From assembly GCF_000719975.1 (NCBI RefSeq), contig NZ_JOIJ01000001.1:472093-536092 (forward strand): a stretch of DNA of 64,000 nucleotides, read 5' to 3'. The stretch's first letter is position 1. The number at the start of each line of letters is the position of its first letter. This document shows positions 35,454 through 43,348 of this stretch, piece by piece. The notes beneath the pieces were generated by a model, which searched no databases, was not told the DNA's origin, and saw only the letters and a program-made list of their open reading frames with translations. A program made the position numbers and the translations under genes. The stretch comes from Prauserella rugosa (GTDB lineage Bacteria > Actinomycetota > Actinomycetes > Mycobacteriales > Pseudonocardiaceae).

Positions 35454-36703
35454 GGCGTCGGCTCCCCGCCGAGCGGCACGGCGTCCAGCGTTCCGTCGCG
35501 GAGCCGGTCGGCCACGGCCGCGCGGGCCGGTTTACCGGAGGCCGTCCGCGGGAGCTGCGTGGTCCACAGCCAGCGCCGCGGGCGGAGTTCGGGTCGCAGC
35601 GCCGCACGCACCGCCGCGCGGAGTTCGGCCGGCGACGGCGCCCGCCGCGCCTGCACCACCGCCGTGACGAGCTGGCCGAGACGCGGGTGTGGGGTCCCGG
35701 TGACCAGCACATCGTCCACGCCCGCGACGGTACGCAGCACCGATTCGACGTGTTCGGCAGGCACCTGCGTGCCTGCACTGTGCACGATCGTCTCGCCGCG
35801 TCCGCCGACGATCAGACCGCCGGACGCGGTCCGCCGCACGCGATCGCCGTTGCTGAGCCACTCGCCCGCGGGTTCGACAGCCCCCTCGTGCAGGTAGCCG
35901 TCGAACGCCAGCGGCGAGCGCACCCACAGCACGCCGTCGCGGATGTCGAGGTCCACCTCGGGCAGTGGGCGTAGTTCCGCGTCGGCGTGGCGGCGGATCG
36001 CGATGAGCGAGTGCTCGGCCGACCCGTAGTACTCGATCAACCGCGTCTCGGGCAGCGCCTCGGCGAACCGGCTGCGCAACGCCTCGCCGAGGTGCGCGCC
36101 GCCGCAGACGACCGTGCGCAGCGCCGACGGTCCCGGTCGCTGTTCGGCGTCGGCGACCAGGTCGGCCAGCATCGCGGGCACGACGTGCACGGCACCCGCT
36201 TCGCGCGCCTCCGCGGGACGCCAGCGGTCCCGCAGCCACGGCGTGGCTCCGCACCACAGCGCGTGCAGTGCACCGAACAGGAACAGCGACGAGCTCAGCG
36301 GTCCGCCGACGAGCACCGGACCGTCGATCCGGCCGAGCGCCTCGAAGCTGCGTGTCCACGACGAGCGGGTCCGGACGCCGACCTTGGGGGTGCCGGTGCT
36401 GCCGGAGGTGGTCGGCAGGTAGAAGCGGGTGTCGCCCACGTGCGGGGGCACGGGCGGTGCGGGCTCGGGGCTGCCGGTGACGGTCACGGAGGGCCGGGCG
36501 GCGTCGAACACGGCAGCACGGTCGGCTGCGGTCCACGTCGGCTCGACGACCAGCGCCGCAGCACCGAGCAGGTCGGCGCCCAGCAGCCACGGCAGCACGT
36601 TCGGCGAGTCGATCGCGACGTGGTCGCCCGCCGAGACGCCGCGGGCGGCGAGGGTCCGTGCGGCGCCGTGCGCCTCCGGGGGAAGGTGGCCGACGACCGT
36701 CAC
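35450..36703 (-). CDS. AMP-forming acyl-CoA ligase-like protein, short
   Basis: 417 residues, shorter than the usual 500 or more; most of the first 90 residues of the N-terminal lobe are missing. It keeps the P-loop motif LPTTSGSTGTPKVGV, YYGSAEHSLIAI (A5), SNGDRVRRT (A7/A8), GRGETIVHSAGTQVPAEHVE and the catalytic Lys near the C-terminus in PRTASGKPAR, so adenylation looks possible. GTG start overlaps the bioY stop by 4 bp. Position within a biotin-uptake operon points to activation of a biotin precursor such as pimelate or a fatty acid; the substrate is unproven. Confidence 0.82.
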   Translation of the reverse strand: MTVVGHLPPEAHGAARTLAARGVSAGDHVAIDSPNVLPWLLGADLLGAAALVVEPTWTAADRAAVFDAARPSVTVTGSPEPAPPVPPHVGDTRFYLPTTSGSTGTPKVGVRTRSSWTRSFEALGRIDGPVLVGGPLSSSLFLFGALHALWCGATPWLRDRWRPAEAREAGAVHVVPAMLADLVADAEQRPGPSALRTVVCGGAHLGEALRSRFAEALPETRLIEYYGSAEHSLIAIRRHADAELRPLPEVDLDIRDGVLWVRSPLAFDGYLHEGAVEPAGEWLSNGDRVRRTASGGLIVGGRGETIVHSAGTQVPAEHVESVLRTVAGVDDVLVTGTPHPRLGQLVTAVVQARRAPSPAELRAAVRAALRPELRPRRWLWTTQLPRTASGKPARAAVADRLRDGTLDAVPLGGEPTP

Positions 36704-37272
36704 TCGCGCTGCGCGGTCCTGAGCAGGGTGCCGGGCAACGCGCGGTGCACGACGGCCGCGATCACCGTCGTCGCCGCGACCTTGCCGAGGTCACCGGGCA
36801 CGAACACCAGCGACTGCACCGCCGCGGCACCCAGGTCGCCGATGTAGGCGCCGAGGAACGGGATGCCGATCGCGTAGCTGCCGAGCAGGCCGCCGAGCGT
36901 GGCCAGGCCGAGCACGGGCAGCGTCGGCTTCGACGCGCGCGACACGATGAGGCCTGCGATCAGCGCCGAGGCGATCCAGCCGAACAGGAACCCGCCGCTC
37001 GGGCCGACGAACGGTGCCAGCCCGCCGCGTCCGCCGGACAACAGCGGCAGTCCGATGGCGGTGAGCCCGAGCAGCAGCACCACCGACGCCGTGGCCCTGC
37101 GGGCACCGAGCAGCACGCCGGCCAGCAGCGGACCCGCGTTCTGGATCACCACGGGAACTCCGGACGCGCCGAAGTAGATGCCGGGGAAGATCCCCAGCAC
37201 GGCGATGAACGCGGCGAACACGACGATCCGGGCCAGGTCGGAGGCCGGCAGCGAGACGCGAGGTGCGGGCAT
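36700..37272 (-). CDS. bioY: Biotin-specific ECF substrate-binding component
   Basis: About 190 residues from the ATG at 37272 (37314 gives a longer but less likely start). Six hydrophobic segments with BioY hallmarks: FPGIYFGASGVPVVIQNAGP, LLAGVLLGARRATASVV, GGRGGLAPFVGPSGGFLFGW, and GIPFLGAYIGDLGAAAVQS. The S-component binds biotin and is first in an operon with ligase, thiolase, bioM and bioN, all joined by 4-bp overlaps. The upstream promoter (TTACCTTGCGTCT before the ATG) suggests a leaderless message; no BioQ or BirA operator is obvious. Confidence 0.9.
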   Translation of the reverse strand: MPAPRVSLPASDLARIVVFAAFIAVLGIFPGIYFGASGVPVVIQNAGPLLAGVLLGARRATASVVLLLGLTAIGLPLLSGGRGGLAPFVGPSGGFLFGWIASALIAGLIVSRASKPTLPVLGLATLGGLLGSYAIGIPFLGAYIGDLGAAAVQSLVFVPGDLGKVAATTVIAAVVHRALPGTLLRTAQRE

Positions 37273-37450
37273 AGACGCAAGGTAACCCGGGTAGTCGGCG
37301 ATGCGGATAGACATGCGTCACGTCCCCGCCGTACGCGGCGGTGGGGACGGGACCCGGGCCCGGTTGCGGAACACGGCGGGTGAACGACCGTGGGCGGCGC
37401 GTCGATGACCGCGGCGTGATCAGCAATGAAACCGCTATGTAACGACCCTG

Positions 37451-37479
37451 ATAGTGCCAACTCCCTACTTGGAGTGGCA
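37451..37479 (+). promoter_or_regulatory. Hairpin in leader of amino-acid ABC operon
   Basis: TGCCAACTCC faces GGAGTGGCA across a 6-nt loop, with a single-base bulge, about 45 bp ahead of the binding-protein start. Could be an operator or a leader structure. The remaining gap 37273-37522 holds no gene I can support. Confidence 0.4.
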
Positions 37480-37522
37480 GGATGCCTTGACCGACCGGTA
37501 CTCATTACTAGGAGTGAAGATC

Positions 37523-38392
37523 GTGGCGCGTCGAACCCCCCAGCGTCGTTACAAGCTCCGCGCGTTCACCCTGCTGCCCGCGTTGGCGCTCGCCGCAACC
37601 GCGGCCGGCTGCGCGGAAGAGGTCAAGACGGCGGGTAACACGCAAGCCGGTGACAAGGTCGAGTTGATGAACGAAGGCCAGCTCACCGTCTGCACCCACC
37701 TGCCCTACGAGCCCTTCCAGTTCAAGCAGGGCGGCAAGATCGTCGGCTTCGACGTCGACCTCATCGACCTCGTCGCCAAGGACCTGGGCGTCAAGCAGCA
37801 GCTGGTCGACACGAGCTTCGAGGGCATCGAGACCGGTCAGGCCTTCGAGACCGGCAAGTGCGACCTCGCTGCCGCGGCGATCACGATCACCCCCGAGCGC
37901 GACCGTGTCATGGACTTCTCGAAGGGCTACTTCGACGCCGACCAGGCGCTGCTCGTCCCCTCCGACTCCAAGGTCGGGAGCCTCGACGACCTCGACGGCA
38001 AGGTGCTCGGCGTCCAGCAGGGCACCACCGGCGAGGAGTACGCGACCAAGCACGCCGAGGAGCACGGCTACGAGACGCGCCAGTACGAGGACCTCGAACT
38101 GCTCCAGCAGGGTGTGCAGAACGGCGCCGTGCAGGCGGGCATCAACGACAACTCCGTGCTGATGTACGCCACCAAGTCGAAGAAGGACCTGCAGGTCAGC
38201 GCCGAGTTCGACACCGGTGAGCAGTACGGGTTCGCGGTCGCCGACGGCAACGGCGCGCTCAAGGCGAAGATCGACGAGGTCATCGACGCCTCCAAGCAGG
38301 ACGGCTCGTACGACGAGATCTACAAGAAGTGGTTCGGTGAGGCCCCGTCCGACAGTGGCGGCGGCGAGGGTGCTGACGACAGCAGCCGGTAA
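37523..38392 (+). CDS. Polar amino-acid ABC transporter binding lipoprotein
   Basis: 289 residues from the GTG at 37523, with GGAG 8 bp upstream; the frame from 37454 would add an unlikely head. Basic start MARRTPQRRYKLR then a hydrophobic stretch and lipobox TAAGC (Cys near 30). The body is a type-III binding fold: EGQLTVCTHLPYEPFQF at the ligand entrance, GFDVDLIDLVAKDLGV, AAAITITPERDRVMDFSKGY, and EIYKKWFGEAP near the end. This matches Glu/Gln-type binding proteins. First of three genes; a GC hairpin at 38420-38447 separates it from the permease gene, which may give higher binding-protein expression. Confidence 0.92.
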   Translation: MARRTPQRRYKLRAFTLLPALALAATAAGCAEEVKTAGNTQAGDKVELMNEGQLTVCTHLPYEPFQFKQGGKIVGFDVDLIDLVAKDLGVKQQLVDTSFEGIETGQAFETGKCDLAAAAITITPERDRVMDFSKGYFDADQALLVPSDSKVGSLDDLDGKVLGVQQGTTGEEYATKHAEEHGYETRQYEDLELLQQGVQNGAVQAGINDNSVLMYATKSKKDLQVSAEFDTGEQYGFAVADGNGALKAKIDEVIDASKQDGSYDEIYKKWFGEAPSDSGGGEGADDSSR

Positions 38393-38419
38393 CCACCACC
38401 GCTACAGTTCCGCCGTGAG

Positions 38420-38447
38420 GGAGCCGGTCTCGCCCGAGGCCGGCTCC
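38420..38447 (+). terminator. Internal hairpin between binding protein and permease
   Basis: GGAGCCGG (38420-38427) and CCGGCTCC (38440-38447), 12-nt loop, with partial extension on both sides; no T-run. Likely a partial terminator or RNA stabiliser. Confidence 0.55.
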
Positions 38448-38479
38448 TCGCTGGTGAGCAACGTTTGAGGAGTCGGTCC

Positions 38480-39289
38480 ATGCCGATGTCGCCGCGCAAG
38501 CGGGCGCAGGCCTTCCGCGGAGCGCAGTACGGGATCCTCGTACTGGCCCTGGCCGCAGTGGCGTTCTTCGCCAACTGGGAGAAACTGGGTGACGCGTTCT
38601 TCAACCTGGACGCGATGAGCACCCAGTTCCCGGGGATCATCACCACGGCGCTGGTCAACACGATCATCTACACGGCGCTCGGATTCGCGCTCGGTCTGGC
38701 GATCGGGCTCGTGCTGGCGTTGATGAAGCTGTCGTCGGTCGGCCCGTACCGGTGGATCGCCACCGTCTACATCGAGTTCTTCCGCGGCGTGCCCGCTCTG
38801 CTCGTGTTCATCGCACTCGGGTTCGGCGTGCCGCTGGCGTTCCAGCTGCAGTTCGACACGTACTCCACGGCCGCCATCGCGCTCGGTCTCGTGGGGTCGG
38901 CCTACATCGCCGAGACGCTGCGTGCCGGCATCCAGGCGGTGCCGAAGGGGCAGGTCGAGGCGGCGCGTTCGCTGGGTATGTCCCAGTCGCGGGCCACGTT
39001 CACGGTGGTCATCCCGCAGGCGTTCCGCATCATCCTGCCGCCGCTGACCAACGAGCTGATCCTGCTGACGAAGGACTCATCGCTGATCTACCTGCTCGGT
39101 CTGCTCGGTTCGGAGTACGAGCTCGCCAAGTTCGGCCGCGAGGGCATGAACGCGACGAACTCGATGTCGCCGATCCTGCTCGCCGGCCTGTGCTACCTGA
39201 TCATCACGGTGCCGCTCGGCTACCTGTCGCGGTACCTGGAACGTCGCGCCGGACGGCAGCGTGACGAAGGACTGGAGGTGACGGCATGA
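38480..39289 (+). CDS. Polar amino-acid ABC transporter permease
   Basis: About 269 residues from the ATG at 38480, which has TGAGGAG upstream. Five or six membrane segments; MetI-type features include [38 protein letters not shown] and the EAA loop ([20 protein letters not shown]) that contacts the ATPase. His/Gln/Glu-type permeases of about 250-280 residues match. It overlaps the ATPase gene by 4 bp (ATGA). Only one permease is encoded, so it may act as a homodimer. Confidence 0.92.
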   Translation: MPMSPRKRAQAFRGAQYGILVLALAAVAFFANWEKLGDAFFNLDAMSTQFPGIITTALVNTIIYTALGFALGLAIGLVLALMKLSSVGPYRWIATVYIEFFRGVPALLVFIALGFGVPLAFQLQFDTYSTAAIALGLVGSAYIAETLRAGIQAVPKGQVEAARSLGMSQSRATFTVVIPQAFRIILPPLTNELILLTKDSSLIYLLGLLGSEYELAKFGREGMNATNSMSPILLAGLCYLIITVPLGYLSRYLERRAGRQRDEGLEVTA

Positions 39290-40059
39290 GCGCCGGCACG
39301 GATGACGCGATCGTCGAGATCTCCGGACTGCACAAGGCGTTCGGCAAGCTCGAGGTGCTCAAGGGCATCGACGTGCGGGTTCGCCGCGGCGAGGTCGTGT
39401 GCATCATCGGGCCCTCCGGTTCGGGCAAGTCCACGCTGCTGCGTTGTGTGAACCTGCTCGAGGAGCCCAACTCGGGCACCGTCCTGGTGAACGGCTACGA
39501 GCTGACCGACCCGGACGTCGACATCGACCGCGCCCGTCGTTCGATCGGCATGGTGTTCCAGGGCTTCAACCTCTTCGGGCACCTGTCGGTGCTGGACAAC
39601 CTGACGGTCGCCCAGCGTAAGGTCCTCGGCCGCGACGCGGCCGAGTCGGAGCGGATCGCGCGCGAGAACCTGGAGAAGGTGGGCCTGGCCGAGAAGGCGA
39701 AGTCGATGCCCGACCAGCTCTCGGGTGGTCAGCAGCAGCGGGTGGCGATCGCCAGGGCGCTGTCGATGCAGCCCGCGGTGATGCTGTTCGACGAACCGAC
39801 GTCGGCGCTCGACCCCGAGCTGGTCGGTGACGTGCTCGGCGTCATGCGGCAGCTGGCCGACGAGGGCATGACGATGCTCGTCGTGACCCACGAGATGCAG
39901 TTCGCGCGCGAGGTGGCCGACACGGTGCTGTTCATGGACGGCGGTGTGGTGGTCGAGGCCGGGCCGCCGTCGAAGGTGATCGGCGAGCCGTCCGAGGAGC
40001 GCACCAAGACGTTCCTGAGCCGCGTCCTCAACCCCGTGCACGCCACCGAGACCGGCTGA
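39286..40059 (+). CDS. Polar amino-acid ABC transporter ATP-binding protein
   Basis: 257 residues. Walker [17 protein letters not shown]-loop [11 protein letters not shown], signature [15 protein letters not shown], Walker [15 protein letters not shown] and H-loop [11 protein letters not shown]. Strong match to GlnQ/GluA-type ATPases. Completes a binding protein-permease-ATPase operon whose likely substrate is glutamate, glutamine or a related polar amino acid. After the stop, AGATCAC and GTGATCT (40082-40103) form a weak hairpin. Confidence 0.95.
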   Translation: MSAGTDDAIVEISGLHKAFGKLEVLKGIDVRVRRGEVVCIIGPSGSGKSTLLRCVNLLEEPNSGTVLVNGYELTDPDVDIDRARRSIGMVFQGFNLFGHLSVLDNLTVAQRKVLGRDAAESERIARENLEKVGLAEKAKSMPDQLSGGQQQRVAIARALSMQPAVMLFDEPTSALDPELVGDVLGVMRQLADEGMTMLVVTHEMQFAREVADTVLFMDGGVVVEAGPPSKVIGEPSEERTKTFLSRVLNPVHATETG

Positions 40060-40203
40060 CCTCTCTCGCGCAGCACCCACAAGATCACTTGAACAGGTGA
40101 TCTCGCGGCCTCGTGCGCGGTAGGTTGTCGCTCTGCGCTGTCGCTTCGGCACCCGCCGTGCGCCGGCGCGTCGCGTGACCGGGTGCAGAGAGGGGCGCAA
40201 CGC

Positions 40204-42621
40204 ATGGTCGTCTCGCCGGACGATGTGGACGGGCCGCGTTACGACCCGTTCGACCCCGACTCGCACCCGACCCAGATCGTCGACGCGGCCGAGCTGCTGC
40301 GCCCGTTCGTCGAACCGGCTCCCGGAGCGCTGCGGCGTTGGCGCAAGCAGTCCACGAACGCGCCGATCGTGCAGGTCGAGAACGCCTACATCACCGGCAA
40401 ACTCGATCTTCGCGGTGCCGACCTGCGCTACCTGTTCCGGTTCGAACGGTGCCGCTTCGAGCAGGTGCCCGACGTCCGTGAGGCCAACCTGCTCGGGTTG
40501 GTGTTCCAGCGCTGCCGGCTCCCCGGGCTGCATGCCAGGAACCTGCGCACGAGCAACGACCTGCGGCTGATCAAGTGCTATGTCGAGGTCGCCCCCGGCA
40601 CGTCGGACGGCGAGACGACGATGCGCAGGGTCGACGAACTCGACCGCGGCATGCCCGACGCGGCGGTCAACCTGACCGACGCGGTCGTCGAGGGGTCGGT
40701 GGTGCTCACCGGAAGCCACGTGCACCATCCCCGTGGCAAGGCGATCCACGCCGACCGGCTCCTGGTCACCGGTGCGCTGCTGGCCTACCGGCTTCGCGTC
40801 GAGGGCGAGGTCCGCGTACCCGGCATGCACACCGGCGGCAACGTCAACTTCTCCGGTGCCCAGCTGCGCAACCCCGGCGGCTTCGTCATCGACGGCAACG
40901 GCGCGCGGATCGGCGGCAGCCTGCTGTGCGAGGTCGACCGGCCGGGCGGGGACACCGCGCCGCGGTCGTTCTCCTCCACCGGGCTGCTGTACCTGCCGAG
41001 TGCGCACGTCGCGGGCGACATCAACTTCCGCGGCGCCCGCCTGCGGATGAAGCAGGGCGGAGAACTCCTCGTCGACGCGTGGAAGACCGGCGACTGGTAC
41101 GTCGATCCGTGGCCCGCCCTCATCGCCGACCGCCTGCAGGTGGACGGCAACGTCGAGCTGTCGGACGGGCTCGACGTCACCGGCACGATCCGGATGGTCA
41201 ACTCGCGTATCGGCGGTTCGCTGCGCGTGGCCGACGCGCACATCCGCGTGCTGCCGAGCAAGGAGCATCCGTTCCGCGACCGTGCCGTCCACCTCGACGG
41301 CAGCGAGATCAGCGGTGACCTGGACGGCAAACGCATGCGTGCCCGCGGTCAGATGCGGCTGGCCGATGTGGCCATCCGCGGCAACGTGCACCTCACCGAC
41401 AGCACGTTCGTCCACCCCGGCAGGGATGTGCTGTCGCTGCGGCGCAGCACCGTTTCGGGAAACATGCAGCTCCGGCGGTGCTCGGCCAAGGGCACGGTGC
41501 GGCTCATGGGCATGACGGTCGGCGGCAGCATCGACCTGCGCGCCAGCGACGTGCGCGATCCGGAGGTGACGGAGTTCGGCCACTGGGCCGTCGACCTGCG
41601 GTCGGTGAAGGTGGCCCGCAGCGTGCTGCTCACGGCCGAGAACCGCAGGCCGTGCACGGTCCACGGCGGGGTGACCACGGACGGCGCCGCCATCGCCCGG
41701 CAGTTCGACATCACCGGTGCCGAACTCCACGGCTCGCCCACCTCGGGCGGGGACGGTGGGCCGGAGTCCTCGGGCGAGGCGTCGGCGCCCGAGGACTCCG
41801 ACTCCGGCGAATCGCGGGTCGGCGCTGGTCACGCGGGCGACTTCGTCGCGCTCGACGCGGGTGACACGAGCGCCGACGAGTTCCTCCTGCGACCGGGCTG
41901 CCCACCCCGCGGCAAGGTGGTGCTGCTGCGCTCCCAGTGCGGAACGCTCGACGACTCGGAGCAGCTGTGGCTGGCCGAGGGCGGGCTCGAACTGGAGGAC
42001 TTCCGCTACGGCGGACTGGCCGAGCCGATCGCCATCGACGACAACCGCACGGTGCGGCGCAGGCTCGCGCTGTTGCACGACGCCATCGGCGGCTACCGGC
42101 CCGGTCCGTACGACCAGTTCGCCTCGATGCTCCGCGCGTGCGGCAACGAGGAGCACGCCGACTGGGTGCTGGCGAAGAAGCAGCAGTACCGGTACGAGTC
42201 GCTCGCGCACGGCAGGCCTGTCGTGGGGCTCGGGGTGCGGCTGTGGAGCCTGCTGCAACGGTGGATGGTCGGCTACGGCTACCGCCCCGTGCGCGCCGTC
42301 GCGTTGCTGCTGTTGCTGTTGATCGCAGGCAGCTTCTGGTTCGGCCTGCGGGACGACGACTGTGTGCACGATCCGGACCTGGTCGTCATCGAGGGCAGCC
42401 GGTGCGTGGTGAACCAGGACGACACGGGCCTGGACTGGAACCCGGTGCTGTACACGGTCGACCTGCTGGTGCCGATCGTCGACTTCGGCAACAAGGGCCG
42501 CTGGTACATGGCCGACGAGGACAAGTGGGTCGCGACCGCGTTCACCGCGACCGGATGGGTGCTGGCCACGACCGTCGCCGCGGGCATGACGAGAACGTTG
42601 CGGCGCACGAACTCAGGTTGA
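40204..42621 (+). CDS. Large beta-helix-type repeat protein with C-terminal membrane anchor
   Basis: 805 residues from the ATG at 40204, preceded by GAGGGGCG. After a short disordered head it shows some twenty imperfect short strands of the kind V-x-G-x-L-x-L-x-x-x-x-V, e.g. AYITGKLDLRGADLRYLF, VEGSVVLTGSHVHHPRG, VTGALLAYRLRVEG, VDGNVELSDGLDVTG, ISGDLDGKRMRARGQ, suggesting a right-handed beta-solenoid like pentapeptide-repeat or bactofilin-type proteins. A Ser/Glu-rich break near 520-560 follows, then a helical domain and a hydrophobic C-terminal pair (VALLLLLLIAGSFWFGLRDD and TAFTATGWVLATTVAAGM). Not assigned to a named family. Stands alone after the amino-acid transporter. Confidence 0.7.
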   Translation: MVVSPDDVDGPRYDPFDPDSHPTQIVDAAELLRPFVEPAPGALRRWRKQSTNAPIVQVENAYITGKLDLRGADLRYLFRFERCRFEQVPDVREANLLGLVFQRCRLPGLHARNLRTSNDLRLIKCYVEVAPGTSDGETTMRRVDELDRGMPDAAVNLTDAVVEGSVVLTGSHVHHPRGKAIHADRLLVTGALLAYRLRVEGEVRVPGMHTGGNVNFSGAQLRNPGGFVIDGNGARIGGSLLCEVDRPGGDTAPRSFSSTGLLYLPSAHVAGDINFRGARLRMKQGGELLVDAWKTGDWYVDPWPALIADRLQVDGNVELSDGLDVTGTIRMVNSRIGGSLRVADAHIRVLPSKEHPFRDRAVHLDGSEISGDLDGKRMRARGQMRLADVAIRGNVHLTDSTFVHPGRDVLSLRRSTVSGNMQLRRCSAKGTVRLMGMTVGGSIDLRASDVRDPEVTEFGHWAVDLRSVKVARSVLLTAENRRPCTVHGGVTTDGAAIARQFDITGAELHGSPTSGGDGGPESSGEASAPEDSDSGESRVGAGHAGDFVALDAGDTSADEFLLRPGCPPRGKVVLLRSQCGTLDDSEQLWLAEGGLELEDFRYGGLAEPIAIDDNRTVRRRLALLHDAIGGYRPGPYDQFASMLRACGNEEHADWVLAKKQQYRYESLAHGRPVVGLGVRLWSLLQRWMVGYGYRPVRAVALLLLLLIAGSFWFGLRDDDCVHDPDLVVIEGSRCVVNQDDTGLDWNPVLYTVDLLVPIVDFGNKGRWYMADEDKWVATAFTATGWVLATTVAAGMTRTLRRTNSG

Positions 42622-42634
42622 GACGATCTCGCGC

Positions 42635-43135
42635 ATGTCCACCGACGCGAACCCGGACGCGCAGGCCTCGATCCACGTCGACGCCGCTCCGGAACAGGTC
42701 TACGCCCTGGTCAGCGACCCGGGTGTGCTGGCGGAGCTCGCCGGCGAGTACGAGGGGCACCGCTGGTTGGGCGGAGCCACCGAGGCCGCCGTCGGCGCCC
42801 GGTTCCGCGGCAGGAACCGCAACGGTTTCCGCAGGTGGAGCACCACGTCGACGATCACGGACGCGGCCAAGGGTGAGCGGTTCGCCTTCGAGGTGTCGGT
42901 GGGGCCGTTGCGGATCTCGCGCTGGCAGTACGACATCGAGCCGGACGGTGACATCGAGCAGGACGGTGCCGGCTGCCGGGTGGTCGAGCGCACGTGGGAC
43001 CGGCGGCCGGGCTGGGCGCGCGTCGTCACCGGCACGCTGATCGGCATCTCCGACCGGCGGGGACTGAACCAGCGCAACATGGAGAAGACACTCGCGGCGC
43101 TCAAACGGCGTGCGGAGGCGGTGGCCACGTCGTGA
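42635..43135 (+). CDS. SRPBCC/polyketide-cyclase-like protein
   Basis: 166 residues. The START/SRPBCC fold is indicated by ASIHVDAAPEQVYALVSDPG at the start, then EYEGHRWLGGATEAAVGARF, RFAFEVSVGPLRISRW and a long C-terminal helix ending LKRRAEAVAT. Such proteins bind lipids or small aromatic ligands; no catalytic motif is visible. Starts 13 bp after the solenoid protein stop. GTG/ATG spacing shows no strong ribosome site. Confidence 0.85.
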   Translation: MSTDANPDAQASIHVDAAPEQVYALVSDPGVLAELAGEYEGHRWLGGATEAAVGARFRGRNRNGFRRWSTTSTITDAAKGERFAFEVSVGPLRISRWQYDIEPDGDIEQDGAGCRVVERTWDRRPGWARVVTGTLIGISDRRGLNQRNMEKTLAALKRRAEAVATS

Positions 43136-43348
43136 CCCCGGCGGGCGTCCACCCGCTACGGGACCCGGTCACGGATCGTGTCCGCGCGCACGTCAGCGAC
43201 CTCCCGAACGGCGGGCGCTCGAACGGAGCAACACTGACCCGTCCGTCGCCCAGCGTCGCGGCAGGAGAACACCGTCAGGTGACCAGCGCAACCGGGTGAT
43301 CGCTCTCGCGGGTGTAATGGAGCACTGGGGGCTTAACTTTCGTGCCTC

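Noticed and set aside
39220..42369. A 1049-residue minus-strand frame opposite the amino-acid ATPase and solenoid protein
   Set aside because: Antisense shadow; strong plus-strand genes with motifs fill the same DNA.
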